A DNA stretch of 64,000 bases from CAVUDO01 sp963740255 (GTDB lineage: Bacteria; Actinomycetota; Actinomycetes; Mycobacteriales; Cryptosporangiaceae), in the NCBI GenBank assembly GCA_963740255.1, contig CAVUDO010000002.1:806001-870000 (forward strand), read 5' to 3'. How positions within the stretch are numbered: the first letter of the stretch is position 1; the number at the start of each line of letters is the position of its first letter. Both the position numbers and the translations under genes were made by a program. This document shows positions 37,410 through 46,830 of this stretch, piece after piece. The notes below the pieces were generated by a model that did not search any database, was not told the origin of the DNA, and saw nothing but the letters and a program-made list of their open reading frames with translations.

Positions 37410-38386
37410 CGACGCTCTGGGACACCACCGGCACCGAGGTGGTCAAGGCCCTGGCCGAGGAGCGCCGGTCGGCCGGCGGCGTGACCAGCGGCCTGGCGTT
37501 GACGCTCGTGGTGGTGGCCGACGAGAAGAAGGTGGCCGAGGCCGAAGCCGCCGCTACCGTGGCCGCCGCCGCGCACCCCTGTCGGCTGCTGGTCGTGGTG
37601 CGCCGCCAGGTGGACGCGCCCACGCCGCGGCTGGACGCCGAGATCTCCGTGGGAGGGCGGCTCGGGCCCGGCGAGGCCGTGGTGATGCGGATGTACGGAC
37701 GGCTGGCGCTGCACGCCGAGTCGGTCACGCTGCCACTGCTCGCCCCGGACGTCCCGGTGGTCACGTGGTGGCACGGCCCGCCGCCGGAGAAGATCGCCCA
37801 CGACCCGCTCGGGGTCTTCGCCGACAGGCGGGTCACCGACGCCAGCCAGGCGGACGCACCGCTGGCGGCGCTGCGCGCCCGCGCCGAGGACTACGCCCCC
37901 GGCGACACCGACCTGGCCTGGACCCGGCTGACGGGGTGGCGGTCGCTGCTCGCCGCCGCCTTCGACACCGTGCGCGCCCGGGCCGCCTCGGCCAGGGTGA
38001 GCGCCGAGGCGCAGAACGCCTCCGCGGTGCTGCTGGGGGGGTGGTTCCGCGACCGGCTGGGTGTGGAGCCCGAGGTGCTCGAGTCGCGGGGCCCGGGCAT
38101 CACCGAGGTGCGGATCGGATTCGACGACTCCTCGGAGCTGGCCGTCACGCGCCGGGACGGTTCCAACGCCGTCCTGCACCACACCGGTACGCCGGACCGA
38201 GACCTCTCGCTGCCCCGCCGCACGATCGGTGAACAGCTCGCCGAGGAGCTACGCCGGCTCGACCCCGACCAGCCCTACGCGGCGGCTCTGGGCGCGGCCA
38301 CCGGCCTGTCCGGGTTGAACGAGCGCTCGCGGGCGCGGGTGCACGAGTGGCGCGACCCGTCCCCGGAACCGTTGGGCGCGTCATGA
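37406..38386 (+). CDS. opcA: glucose-6-phosphate dehydrogenase assembly protein OpcA
   Basis: A 326-residue OpcA protein, which binds and activates glucose-6-phosphate dehydrogenase in cyanobacteria and actinobacteria. The middle segment HAESVTLPLLAPDVPVVTWW is the most conserved part, and TDLAWTRLTGWRSLLAAAFD follows. GTG 37406 has GGAGG 8 bases upstream, inside zwf, and overlaps the zwf stop by 4 bases. Between zwf and pgl as in most actinobacteria (Rv1446c context). Confidence 0.95.
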   Translation: MTTLWDTTGTEVVKALAEERRSAGGVTSGLALTLVVVADEKKVAEAEAAATVAAAAHPCRLLVVVRRQVDAPTPRLDAEISVGGRLGPGEAVVMRMYGRLALHAESVTLPLLAPDVPVVTWWHGPPPEKIAHDPLGVFADRRVTDASQADAPLAALRARAEDYAPGDTDLAWTRLTGWRSLLAAAFDTVRARAASARVSAEAQNASAVLLGGWFRDRLGVEPEVLESRGPGITEVRIGFDDSSELAVTRRDGSNAVLHHTGTPDRDLSLPRRTIGEQLAEELRRLDPDQPYAAALGAATGLSGLNERSRARVHEWRDPSPEPLGAS

Positions 38387-39156
38387 GCAGCCTCGAAGTG
38401 GTCGTCCACCGCGATCGGAACGTGCTGGCTGCGGCGGTGGCAGCCCGGTTGATGACTCGGCTGGTCGACGCGCAGCACGCCCGGGGCGCGGCCTCGGTGG
38501 TGCTCACCGGCGGCGGCATGGGCATCGCCACGCTGGCGGCACTGGCCGCCAGCCCGGCCCGGGACGCCGTCGACTGGCGGGCGGTGGACGTGTGGTGGGG
38601 CGACGAGCGTTTCCTGCCGAACGAGCATCCCGACCGGAACGAGACGCAGGCGCGGGCCGCGCTGCTCGACGCCGTCCCCACCGACCCGAAGCGGGTCCAT
38701 CCGATGCCGGCCTCGGACGGCCCGACGGGCAACGACCCCGAGGCGGCGGCCGCCTGGTACGCCGACGAACTGGCCCGGCTGGCCCGACCTGGCCACGACC
38801 TGCCGCATGTCGACGTGCTGCTGCTGGGGGTGGGACCGGACGGGCATATCGCGTCGATCTTCCCCGAAACGCCGGCCGTCTACGAGGAGGAGCGGGTGGC
38901 CGTCGCGGTGCGCGGCGCACCCAAGCCGCCGCCGACCAGGATCTCGCTGACCTTCCCGGCCATCCGCGGTGCCGACGACGTGTGGCTGATCGCTGCGGGC
39001 GAGGACAAGGCCGGCGTGATCGGCCTGGCGCTCTCCGGCGCCGGGCCGTCCCAGATCCCGGCCGCCGGGGTGGCGGGTCGGACCCGGACGCTGTGGCTGC
39101 TCGACCGGCCGGCCGCCAGCCAGGTGCCCGAGGGGATGCGTAGCCTGCGGGGCTGA
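38383..39156 (+). CDS. pgl: 6-phosphogluconolactonase
   Basis: A 257-residue lactonase of the NagB/DevB fold that hydrolyses 6-phosphogluconolactone made by Zwf. Typical motifs are VVLTGGGMGIATLAAL, VDVWWGDERFLPNEHPDRNE and LLLGVGPDGHIASIFP, the last bearing the catalytic His. ATG 38383 overlaps opcA by 4 bases. Last gene of the operon; the convergent rbpA ends 80 bases beyond. The spacer has only short repeats (CGGCAGCACC twice) and no clear terminator. Confidence 0.96.
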   Translation: MSSLEVVVHRDRNVLAAAVAARLMTRLVDAQHARGAASVVLTGGGMGIATLAALAASPARDAVDWRAVDVWWGDERFLPNEHPDRNETQARAALLDAVPTDPKRVHPMPASDGPTGNDPEAAAAWYADELARLARPGHDLPHVDVLLLGVGPDGHIASIFPETPAVYEEERVAVAVRGAPKPPPTRISLTFPAIRGADDVWLIAAGEDKAGVIGLALSGAGPSQIPAAGVAGRTRTLWLLDRPAASQVPEGMRSLRG

Positions 39157-39236
39157 GGCCGCCCGGCCGGCAGCACCCGACGGCAGCACCGTGGCTTTCC
39201 GACGCGCTCAGGCGGCAGGATGGGTGTCGGCGCTGG

Positions 39237-39581
39237 TCAGACCTCGCCGCGGCGGGCGCGCAGCCTGGCGAGCGCCTCCTCCAGGATGGCCTCGCCGTCC
39301 GCGTCGCTGCGGCGCTCCCGCACGTAGGCCAGGTGCGTCTTGTACGGCTCGTTGCGCGGCGCCGCGGGGGGGTTCTGGCGGTCCTTGCCGGCCGGGAGCC
39401 CGCACCGCGGGCAGTCCCAGGTCTCCGGCTCGGGCGCCTCGGCCGCGAACGACACGCGCGTCACATGAGCGTTGGCACAGTAGAACGGGGTGTGCCGGCG
39501 GGGGGCTGACTCGCCCCGCTCGGCCTCGCCCATGGGCCCCGCGCCGACGCGGGTACCTCGGATGGCGTTTCCAGCAGCCAC
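39237..39581 (-). CDS. rbpA: RNA polymerase-binding protein RbpA
   Basis: A 114-residue actinobacterial transcription factor that binds the beta subunit side of RNA polymerase and group 1 and some group 2 sigma factors, stabilising the open complex. Visible parts are the amino-terminal IRGTRVGAGPMGE, the zinc or core domain with YCANAH and CPRCGLP, the basic linker, and the sigma-interacting end KTHLAYVRERRSDADGEAILEEAL. The start is GTG 39581 with AGGAG 10 bases upstream. It follows secG on the same strand, an order common in actinobacteria, and would act with the SigA encoded 21 kb away. Confidence 0.95.
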   Translation of the reverse strand: MAAGNAIRGTRVGAGPMGEAERGESAPRRHTPFYCANAHVTRVSFAAEAPEPETWDCPRCGLPAGKDRQNPPAAPRNEPYKTHLAYVRERRSDADGEAILEEALARLRARRGEV

Positions 39582-39637
39582 GGTTCTAGAGCTCCTGTCC
39601 TTGTCCCGGAGGGGTGGGGGTCGGGACGGCGAACCAC

Positions 39638-39886
39638 CTAGGGGGTGGTCTGTGGGACCGCCTTGAGCAGCAGTCCCAGCGTCACGATGCAAGCGAACCA
39701 GATGATGCCGACCGCGATCGTGATTCGGTCAAGATTCTTCTCCGCGATCGAGGATCCCGAGAGGCTGGAACTGACGCCGCCACCGAACATGCTGGACAGG
39801 CCGCCACCCTTTCCCCGGTGCAGGAGCACGAGCAGGATCAGCAGCAGGCTCGTGACCACGAGCGCGATCGAGACGACGACGGTCAT
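39638..39886 (-). CDS. secG: preprotein translocase subunit SecG
   Basis: An 82-residue membrane protein with two hydrophobic helices, at about 3-23 and 55-75, separated by the typical loop LLHRGKGGGLSSMFGGG. SecG joins SecYE in the protein-export channel. ATG 39886 gives the normal length. rbpA follows 56 bases downstream. The tpiA/pgk genes that often precede secG are absent here; the upstream neighbour is a two-component operon. Confidence 0.95.
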   Translation of the reverse strand: MTVVVSIALVVTSLLLILLVLLHRGKGGGLSSMFGGGVSSSLSGSSIAEKNLDRITIAVGIIWFACIVTLGLLLKAVPQTTP

Positions 39887-40040
39887 GACGGGTGGAGCTT
39901 CCTCTCATCAAGGGGTGGTCCCGGGGCCGGACCCAGTCGCGGGTCGGGTTGTCGAGGTGACGTGAGCAGCGTCCTTGCCCCATCGAACAGGATACGCCCT
40001 CACTGTGGACCACTTCGGGCCCATCGGCCGGTCCATCCGC

Positions 40041-41318
40041 TCAGGCCACCCGTATCCCATCTATTCGGATCAAACCGGGCAGCGGCACGGGCCGGGCCGC
40101 CTTCTCTCCCGGCCGGAAGGCGAACACCCGGCCGCCAGTTCCGGGGCCGACCATGAACACCCGCCCGTTGAAGGACCACTCGGGCGCGGCCACCGCGGGC
40201 TCGCCGCCGACCACACCCCGCGTCCCCCCGATCACGGCGAGATCGTCGCCCGCCCAGGCGACGGTGCCCACCGCCAGGGCGGTCTGCGGCTGGCCGTCCC
40301 CGGAGTCCGGGTCGACCACCATCGCCAACCACCGCCCGTCGCGCGACACCACCGGCGGGCCCAGCGGCGTGAGCGGCGCCGGCACGGTCACCGACGACGG
40401 GGCGACCGGCACGGTCGCCGACGACGGGGTGACACGACTCAGGTTGACTACGGTGAACCGGCACAGACCGCCGGCCGCACAGTCGTCACCGAGCACCAGG
40501 TGTTCGGCTCCCGCCCCCACCAGGCGTCCGGTGACCGGGCTGCCGGGCCGGCCCAGCGCCCGCACGTCGGCCTGGCCGGGAGACCAGAGGCCGTACGCGC
40601 CGTCGGCGTCGCGACGCAGCAGCATGCCGGAGCGGAGCACGGCGGCGGGCGTGTGCCCGGTGGGGACGGCGAAGGTGTCCACCGTGCGGCCGTCGAGCAG
40701 CGTCTCGGTCGCCGTCACACCGGTCACGCCACGGCCGATCAGCCACAGTGACCTGCCCCGCGCCCCGCGCAGAATCTCCGCTGCCGGTCCGAGCTGGCGG
40801 GTGTCACCGTCGGAGTCGACCACCAGGGCCGACCTGCCGGCGGCCGTCACCTGGATGACGACCGCCGCGTCGTAGGTCGCCCAGCCGCCGCCAGCCAGGG
40901 TGAGCCTGGGGCCTCCGGGCGGGTCCGGAAGTCGCCGCCGCGGCGCGCCGGGCGTGGTCCGGGGCAGCCAGACCACCCCGCGATCGGTCTCCGCGATCAG
41001 GTTGGCGCCGGTCAGTGGGTCGAAGGCGCTGGTCGGCGACGCCGACTTGGCCACGCGCGGCGCCTGGAGCTGGGTCACGCCGTCACGGAGAACGAACATC
41101 GCCCCGACCACGGCGGCCACCCCCGCGAGCACCACCCACCACCGCCGGCCGGACGACGGCCCCCGGACGCCTGTCTCGCGGCGAGCTGTCTCGTGGGGGG
41201 CTCCGGCCAGATACGCGGCGGGCCACGCCTCCTCGGTTCCAGCCCGACGCGCGTCCCACCGGCCGGCTTCGTCGTCCTGGTCGGCGTCACGTCCGTGCGA
41301 GAGCAGATCGCGGGGCAC
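40041..41318 (-). CDS. membrane-anchored extracytoplasmic protein of unknown function
   Basis: About 425 residues. A polar amino end of about 65 residues is followed by one membrane segment (WWVVLAGVAAVVGAMFVL) and an outside domain of about 330 residues made of short repeated strand-like pieces (AETDRGVVWLPR, GRSLWLIGRGVTG, VVSRDGRWLAMVVD), suggesting a beta-propeller. Two cysteines are close together in GDDCAAGGLCRF. Start uncertain: GTG 41318 is used, TTG 41336 is possible, neither with a good ribosome site. It follows the kinase gene by 80 bases, so it may be an accessory or target of that system, like LpqB after MtrAB, though it lacks a lipobox. Confidence 0.68.
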   Translation of the reverse strand: MPRDLLSHGRDADQDDEAGRWDARRAGTEEAWPAAYLAGAPHETARRETGVRGPSSGRRWWVVLAGVAAVVGAMFVLRDGVTQLQAPRVAKSASPTSAFDPLTGANLIAETDRGVVWLPRTTPGAPRRRLPDPPGGPRLTLAGGGWATYDAAVVIQVTAAGRSALVVDSDGDTRQLGPAAEILRGARGRSLWLIGRGVTGVTATETLLDGRTVDTFAVPTGHTPAAVLRSGMLLRRDADGAYGLWSPGQADVRALGRPGSPVTGRLVGAGAEHLVLGDDCAAGGLCRFTVVNLSRVTPSSATVPVAPSSVTVPAPLTPLGPPVVSRDGRWLAMVVDPDSGDGQPQTALAVGTVAWAGDDLAVIGGTRGVVGGEPAVAAPEWSFNGRVFMVGPGTGGRVFAFRPGEKAARPVPLPGLIRIDGIRVA

Positions 41319-41398
41319 CTCTTCAGGGTGCCCCAAAGTTGCGCCCAGCAGACCGCGGTAGCGGCGTTACCGACCGGGCAGATTCCTTCGAAGCGGTG

Positions 41399-42637
41399 TC
41401 ACGACGGCCGGGGGGCGACGCCGCGGACCCGGGACGCGTCGGCCGGAAGCACCGAAGGTGCCGCCGCCGGCAGCACGACCGTGACCTCCAGCCCGCCCTC
41501 GGGCAGCGCCGTGGCCCGGACCGAGCCCCCGTGGGCGTCCACCACGGCCCGCACGATCGACAGGCCAAGACCCGCACCCCGGGTGCCGGTGCGCTCCACT
41601 CCCCCGCGACGGAACGGCTCGAACAGGCCGGGCACGTCCCCGGGGTCCAGCTCCGGGCCGGTGTTGGCCACGACCAGGAACGCCTGCCGACCCTCGGTGG
41701 CGGTCCGCACCAGCAGCTGTCCGCCGCCGACGTTGTACCGGACGGCGTTCTCGACCAGGTTCCCGGCAAGGCGTTCCAGCAGGCTCGGGTCGCCGATCAC
41801 CACGGCCGGCGAGAAGTCGGTGGTGACGTCGAGGGAGAGCCGGCGGATCTCCGCGCGCACGGCGGTCAGCGTGATCGGGACGCCCCGGGCGAGGTCGACC
41901 GCCACCCGCTTGTTCAGCCGGCGGCCGGCCTGGGCCTCGGTCCGCGCCAGCAGCAGCAGCGCCTCGATCAGCTCGTTGGCCCGGGTGGAGGCGTCCCGCA
42001 CCACGACGCCCATCCGGCGCAGCTCCTCCGTACTGGCCTGTGGATCGGCCAGCGTCACGTCGATCTCGGTCCGCATGACGGCCAGCGGGGTGCGCAGCTC
42101 GTGGCTGGCGTTGGCGACGAACCGCTTCTGGCTGCCGAACGCGGCGGCGAGCCGGTCGAGCATCTCGTCGAACGTGTCGGCGAGCTCCTTCACCTCGTCG
42201 TCGGGACCCATGTGCTGCAGGCGGTGGTCGAGGGTCTCGGTGGAGAGCCGTCGCGCGGTCGCGGTCACCTGGTGCAGAGGGCGCAGCGCCCGGCCGGTGA
42301 CGAGGTATCCGCCGGCGATGCCGGCCGCGCCGATCACGGCGAGCGCGAGCAGCCCCTTCGCCAGCAGGTCGGTGGTGATCTGCGCGGCCAGCGAGCCCTG
42401 CCAGTCCTGGGCGTCCACCGTGCGGGTGGTGCCGTTCGTGTCGGTCAGGGTGACCGTCGACCCCGGGGCCATCTGCGGGAAGCTCGTCAACTCCTCCCGG
42501 ACCAGCAGCCAGGCCAGCACGACCAGCAGCAGCCCCGCGCCGACCAGCAGCAGCCCGTTGAGGAAGGTGAGACGCAGACGCAGGGTCGACCGCAGCCGCT
42601 GCGGCGGCCGGGCGGACGGGGCACCGTAGACGGTCAT
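41399..42637 (-). CDS. HAMP-containing sensor histidine kinase
   Basis: A 412-residue kinase. Membrane helices at about 24-46 and 91-113 enclose a short outside domain of about 45 residues; HAMP spans about 114-167. The phosphorylated His is in FVANASHELRTPLAVMRTE near residue 178, the N box in NLVENAVRYNVGG and the G boxes in VVANTGPEL and RGAGLGLSIVRAVVDAHGG. ATG 42637 overlaps the regulator stop by 4 bases. The small sensor loop suggests it reads membrane state or a partner rather than a solute; the membrane protein encoded downstream is a candidate partner. Confidence 0.93.
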   Translation of the reverse strand: MTVYGAPSARPPQRLRSTLRLRLTFLNGLLLVGAGLLLVVLAWLLVREELTSFPQMAPGSTVTLTDTNGTTRTVDAQDWQGSLAAQITTDLLAKGLLALAVIGAAGIAGGYLVTGRALRPLHQVTATARRLSTETLDHRLQHMGPDDEVKELADTFDEMLDRLAAAFGSQKRFVANASHELRTPLAVMRTEIDVTLADPQASTEELRRMGVVVRDASTRANELIEALLLLARTEAQAGRRLNKRVAVDLARGVPITLTAVRAEIRRLSLDVTTDFSPAVVIGDPSLLERLAGNLVENAVRYNVGGGQLLVRTATEGRQAFLVVANTGPELDPGDVPGLFEPFRRGGVERTGTRGAGLGLSIVRAVVDAHGGSVRATALPEGGLEVTVVLPAAAPSVLPADASRVRGVAPRPS

Positions 42638-43296
42638 TGCGGCGTGATCCGGTATCCGGCCCCGATCACGGTCTCGATCAGCGGCGGTTCGCCGAGCTTC
42701 TTGCGCAGCGTCATCATCGTCACCCGGACGGTCGTGGTGAACGGGTCGGCGTTGGAGTCCCAGACCCGTTCGAGCAGCTCCTCGCTGGACACCACCGCGC
42801 CGCGGGCGCCGAGCAGCACCTCCAGCACGCCGAACTCCTTACGGGTGAGGTCCAGGACGTCACCGGCCCGGGTCACCACCCGCCGGCCCGGGTCGAGTTC
42901 GACGTCGGAGGCACGGAGCACCGGCGGTGCGGCCGGGGTGGCCCGCCGCCCGAGCGCCCGCACCCGGGCCACCAGCTCCTCGAACGCGAACGGCTTGGCC
43001 AGGTAGTCGTCGGCACCGATCCCCAGGCCCTCCACCCGGTCGGCGACCGCGCCGCTGGCCGTGAGCATGATCACCCGGGTGAGCGAGCCGGACGCGGCCA
43101 GGTCGGCACAGATCGTGTCGCCGTGTACGCCGGGCAGGTCGCGGTCGAGCACGACAACGTCGTACCGGGTCACCATCGCCATCTCGTGTCCCTGCGCCCC
43201 GTCATAGCTGACGTCCACGGCCATGCCCTCCCGGCGCAGACCCCGGCACACGGCATCGGCGAGCACGCGCTCGTCCTCGATCACCAGGACCCGCAC
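42634..43296 (-). CDS. OmpR-family response regulator
   Basis: A 220-residue regulator paired with the kinase downstream. Receiver features: IEDERVLAD acidic pair, Asp in VVVLDRDLPGVHGD near residue 51, Thr in IMLTASG, Lys in DDYLAKPFAFEEL. The winged-helix domain contains DLTRKEFGVLEVLLGARG and IETVIGAGYRI. GTG 43296 has GGAGGAG 7 bases upstream. First gene of a three-gene operon; target promoters unknown. Confidence 0.93.
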   Translation of the reverse strand: MRVLVIEDERVLADAVCRGLRREGMAVDVSYDGAQGHEMAMVTRYDVVVLDRDLPGVHGDTICADLAASGSLTRVIMLTASGAVADRVEGLGIGADDYLAKPFAFEELVARVRALGRRATPAAPPVLRASDVELDPGRRVVTRAGDVLDLTRKEFGVLEVLLGARGAVVSSEELLERVWDSNADPFTTTVRVTMMTLRKKLGEPPLIETVIGAGYRITPQ

Positions 43297-43406
43297 CGTG
43301 GACTCCTCCCCGTTCGTGGGGTCACCGCCCGCGTGACGCCGCTGTCAGGACGGTACGTGGTGCGGGCCAGCGGCGACGCGGGGCCTCGCCGTCGGGACGG
43401 CGCGGC

Positions 43407-45344
43407 TCAGGTCCTCTCGGCGCTGGCGTCGTGGGCGGCGGCCGAGTCCTCGTCCAGGCGGGACACCCATTCGGTGACCGCGCGGGCGACATCCTGGGCG
43501 GTCAGTCCGAGGTCGGCCAGGATCTCGGCGCGACTGCCGTGCGGGTGCCAGCCGACCGGCACGGCCAGGTCGCGCAGCGGCACCTCCACGTCGGCGTCGC
43601 GGAGCGCCTGGGCGATCGCCGTGCCGACGCCGCCGGCACGCACGCCGTCCTCCAGCGTCACCACCAGGCGGTGGGACCGGGCGAGCCCCACCAGCTCCGG
43701 CGCGACCGGCCGTACCCAGCGGGGGTCGACCACGGTGACGCCGATGCCCTGTTCGGCGGCCCGGGCAGCGACCTCCACGGCAAGTCCGGCGAACGCGCCG
43801 ACCGCCACCAGCAGCACGTCCTTCCGCCCGGCCCGGGCGAGCACGTCCACGGTGCCCAGTCGCTCCAGCGCCGGCAGGTCGGCCGGCACCGAGCCGGTCG
43901 GGAACCGGATCACGGTCGGGCCGTCGGTCACGGCGACGGCCTCCCACAATTCCTCGCGCAGGGTGGCGGCGTCCCGCGGGGCGGCCAGGCGCAAGCCCGG
44001 CACGACGCCGAGGATCGAGAGGTCCCAGATGCCGTAGTGGCTCGGACCGTCCGGGCCGGTGATGCCCGCCCGGTCCAGCACGAACGTCACCGGCAGCCGG
44101 TGCAGGGCCACGTCCAGCAGGGTCTGGTCGAACGCGCGGTTGAGGAAGGTGGCGTAGACCGCCACGACGGGGTGCATCCCGCCCATGGCCAGGCCGGCCG
44201 CCGAGGTGACGGCGTGCTGCTCGGCGATGCCGACGTCGAAGGCCCGCTCGGGGAAGCGTTTGGCGAGCCGGTCGATGCCGGTCGGGATGGCCATCGCCGC
44301 CGTGATGCCGACGACGTCCTCCCGCTCCTCGGCCACCGCGACCAGCTCGTCGGCGAACACCCTGGTCCACTTCAGCGTGGGCGCGGCTACCAGCACGCCG
44401 GTGACCGGGTCGAACGCGCTGCCCGGACCGTGCAGGCAGTCGGCCTCGTCGTCCTCGGCCGGGGCGTAGCCGAAGCCCTTGCGGGTGACGGCGTGCACGA
44501 TCACCGGCCCGCCGAAGGACTTGGCGCGGTGCAGCGCCGACTCCAGCGCGGGCAGGTCGTGGCCGTCGACCGGGCCGACGTACTTGATGCCCAGATCCTC
44601 GAACAGACCCTGCGGCGCGATCGCGTCCTTGAGGCCCCGCTTGATGCCGTGCAGGGCGTCGTAGAGCGGAGCGCCGACCAGCGGCGTGCGGCCGAGCGCC
44701 TCCTTGACCAGGTCGAGCACCTTCTCGTAGCCGGGGTTGAGCCGCAGGGTGGCCAGGTGGTCGGCCAGCCCGCCGATGGTCGGCGCGTAGGAGCGGCCGT
44801 TGTCGTTGACCACGATCACCAGCGGACGGTCCTTGCCCGCGGCGATGTTGTTGACCGCCTCCCAGCACATGCCGCCGGTCAGCGCGCCGTCGCCCACCAC
44901 CGCCACCACGTGCCGCTTCTCGCCGCGCAGCGCGAACGCCTTGGCCAGCCCGTCGGCGTAGGACAGCGCCGTGGACGCGTGCGAGTTCTCGACCAGGTCG
45001 TGGTCGCTCTCGGCCTGGCTGGGGTAGCCGGACAGTCCGTCGCGCTGGCGCAGCCGGTCGAAGCCGGCATGCCGTCCGGTCACCAGCTTGTGGACGTACG
45101 CCTGGTGGCCGGTGTCGAAGAGGATCTTGTCGGCCGGCGAGTCGAATACCCGGTGGATGGCCAGGGTGAGCTCGACCGCGCCGAGATTGGGGCCGAGGTG
45201 GCCTCCGGTCCGCGACACCTTCTCCACCAGGAAGTCACGGATCTCGGCCGCCAGCGTCGGCATCGACTCGGCCGGCAAGGCCTTGAGCTGCTCGGGAGAC
45301 CGTACGGAGGACAACAGCGACGCCTGCTCGCTCGTGTGTTTCAC
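43407..45344 (-). CDS. dxs: 1-deoxy-D-xylulose-5-phosphate synthase
   Basis: A 645-residue thiamine diphosphate enzyme, first step of the methylerythritol phosphate route to isoprenoids, joining pyruvate and glyceraldehyde 3-phosphate. Key parts: TGGHLGPNLGAVELT, FDTGHQAYVHK, the cofactor motif VVGDGALTGGMCWEAVNN, KYVGPVDGHDLPAL, and the pyrimidine-domain FDVGIAEQHAVTSAAGLA with the catalytic Glu. GTG 45344 follows GGAGAGG. Alone on its transcript, 181 bases after the RNA methyltransferase gene. In mycobacteria dxs1 (Rv2682c) also lies at this end of the syntenic block. Confidence 0.97.
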   Translation of the reverse strand: MKHTSEQASLLSSVRSPEQLKALPAESMPTLAAEIRDFLVEKVSRTGGHLGPNLGAVELTLAIHRVFDSPADKILFDTGHQAYVHKLVTGRHAGFDRLRQRDGLSGYPSQAESDHDLVENSHASTALSYADGLAKAFALRGEKRHVVAVVGDGALTGGMCWEAVNNIAAGKDRPLVIVVNDNGRSYAPTIGGLADHLATLRLNPGYEKVLDLVKEALGRTPLVGAPLYDALHGIKRGLKDAIAPQGLFEDLGIKYVGPVDGHDLPALESALHRAKSFGGPVIVHAVTRKGFGYAPAEDDEADCLHGPGSAFDPVTGVLVAAPTLKWTRVFADELVAVAEEREDVVGITAAMAIPTGIDRLAKRFPERAFDVGIAEQHAVTSAAGLAMGGMHPVVAVYATFLNRAFDQTLLDVALHRLPVTFVLDRAGITGPDGPSHYGIWDLSILGVVPGLRLAAPRDAATLREELWEAVAVTDGPTVIRFPTGSVPADLPALERLGTVDVLARAGRKDVLLVAVGAFAGLAVEVAARAAEQGIGVTVVDPRWVRPVAPELVGLARSHRLVVTLEDGVRAGGVGTAIAQALRDADVEVPLRDLAVPVGWHPHGSRAEILADLGLTAQDVARAVTEWVSRLDEDSAAAHDASAERT

Positions 45345-45525
45345 GCCTCTCCTCGATGCTCGCCGTCGCGGTCGCCGGCGGCGCGCTGCCGCCGGTCCCG
45401 ACCGTCCTGGTGACAGGAGTTTATCGGGGGAACGCCCGCGCGCATGTCGGGCCGCCGACCGGGACCGCCCGCGAACGGCACATCCGGGGCGGGTGCGGCC
45501 GGCCGGGCCCGCTCCGCCAACGGGG

Positions 45526-46830
45526 TCAAGGGCCGTCCCACCCGGGAGCGAACGTGGCCACGCACTCGACGTGGTGGGTCATCGGGAAGAGGTCGAACGC
45601 GCGCAGCGCGGTCAGCACGTACCCGAGCCCGGCGAAGGTCCGGACGTCCCGGGCGAGCCCCGCCGGGTCGCAGGCCACGTAGGCCACCGCGCGCGGCCGC
45701 CGCGCGGCGATCGCACGGACCACCGACGCGCCCGCGCCCGATCGCGGCGGGTCGAGCACCACCACGTCGACCGGGGTCGTCGACGTCCGCCGCAGGACCG
45801 CGTCCACCCGGCCGCGCACGACCGTTACCCACGGCGTGTCCCGCAGGTTGCGCCGCGCGTCGTCGACCGCCGAGCGGTCGGACTCGACCGCCGTCACCGT
45901 GCCGCCGGCGCCCTCGGCACCCACCGCGGCGGCCAGTACGCCCGCGAACAGCCCGGCGCCGGCGTACAGGTCCAGCGCGGACTCGCCCGGCCGCGGGTCG
46001 AGAGCGGCCAGCACGGCCCCCACCAGGGTGTCCGCCGCGGCCGGGTGCACCTGCCAGAAGCCGTCGGCGGCCACCAGCCACCGACGGCCGGCGGCGGTCT
46101 CCCGCACCCGGCGATGGCCGCGCTGCTGCGCTGCCCGGCCCGGACCCGACACGAGCACGGCCAGCCCCGGATCGAGGTCGTCCGGGAGGCGCACCGCGCC
46201 GATTCCGGGGCGCGGGGTGACGAGCAGCGCGCGGTCCCCGGTGCCGCCCGCCACCGCCTCGACCTCGGCGGCGTCCGGCCACAGGTGTCCGGTCAGGCCC
46301 GTCCCGGTCACCGCGGGGTGGGCGATCGCGCACGACTCCACCGCGACGACCTCGTGCGAACGGTGCCGGCGGAATCCCGGCCGGCCGGCGTCGTCGACGG
46401 CGAACCGGGTGCGGGTCCGCCAGCCGAGCGGCCCGCCGGGCAGCTCCTCGACCCCGACGAACACCTCCGCGACCCCGGCGGCGCTCAGGCCGCCGAGGCG
46501 TTCGAGCTGTTCGGTCACCACGGCGGCCTTCAGGGCCCGCTGGGCGGCCGGCGACGCGTGCTGGAAGTCGCACCCCCCACAGCCTCCCGGGCGGGCGTAC
46601 GGGCACGGCGGGACGACCCGGTCGACCGACGCGTCGAGCACCTGCACGGCGTCCGCGCGGCAGAAGGCACCCCCGCGGTCCTCGGTCACCAGCGCGACCA
46701 CCCGCTCCCCCGGCAGCGCGTGCCGGACGAACACCACCCGGCCCTCGTACCGCGCCGCGCAGTGGCCGCCGTGCGCCACCGGCCCGACCTCGAGCTCGAT
46801 CCGGGCACCGGCCAGCGGGCCGTCGATCAC
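45526..46830 (-). CDS. TRAM-domain RNA (uracil-C5) methyltransferase, Rv2689c-like
   Basis: A 434-residue class I methyltransferase of the TrmA/RlmD family. Residues about 1-60 form a TRAM RNA-binding domain. A [4Fe-4S] site is formed by CPYARPGGCGGC near residues 75-86 and Cys in VESCAIAHPAV. SAM motif I is LDLYAGAGLFAGVLA near 300, the DPPRSG motif follows, and the nucleophile is Cys in AYVACDPAGLARD with the general base Glu in HVECVATF. The RNA position modified is not certain. Its ATG overlaps the stop of the permease gene by 4 bases. Confidence 0.93.
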   Translation of the reverse strand: MIDGPLAGARIELEVGPVAHGGHCAARYEGRVVFVRHALPGERVVALVTEDRGGAFCRADAVQVLDASVDRVVPPCPYARPGGCGGCDFQHASPAAQRALKAAVVTEQLERLGGLSAAGVAEVFVGVEELPGGPLGWRTRTRFAVDDAGRPGFRRHRSHEVVAVESCAIAHPAVTGTGLTGHLWPDAAEVEAVAGGTGDRALLVTPRPGIGAVRLPDDLDPGLAVLVSGPGRAAQQRGHRRVRETAAGRRWLVAADGFWQVHPAAADTLVGAVLAALDPRPGESALDLYAGAGLFAGVLAAAVGAEGAGGTVTAVESDRSAVDDARRNLRDTPWVTVVRGRVDAVLRRTSTTPVDVVVLDPPRSGAGASVVRAIAARRPRAVAYVACDPAGLARDVRTFAGLGYVLTALRAFDLFPMTHHVECVATFAPGWDGP

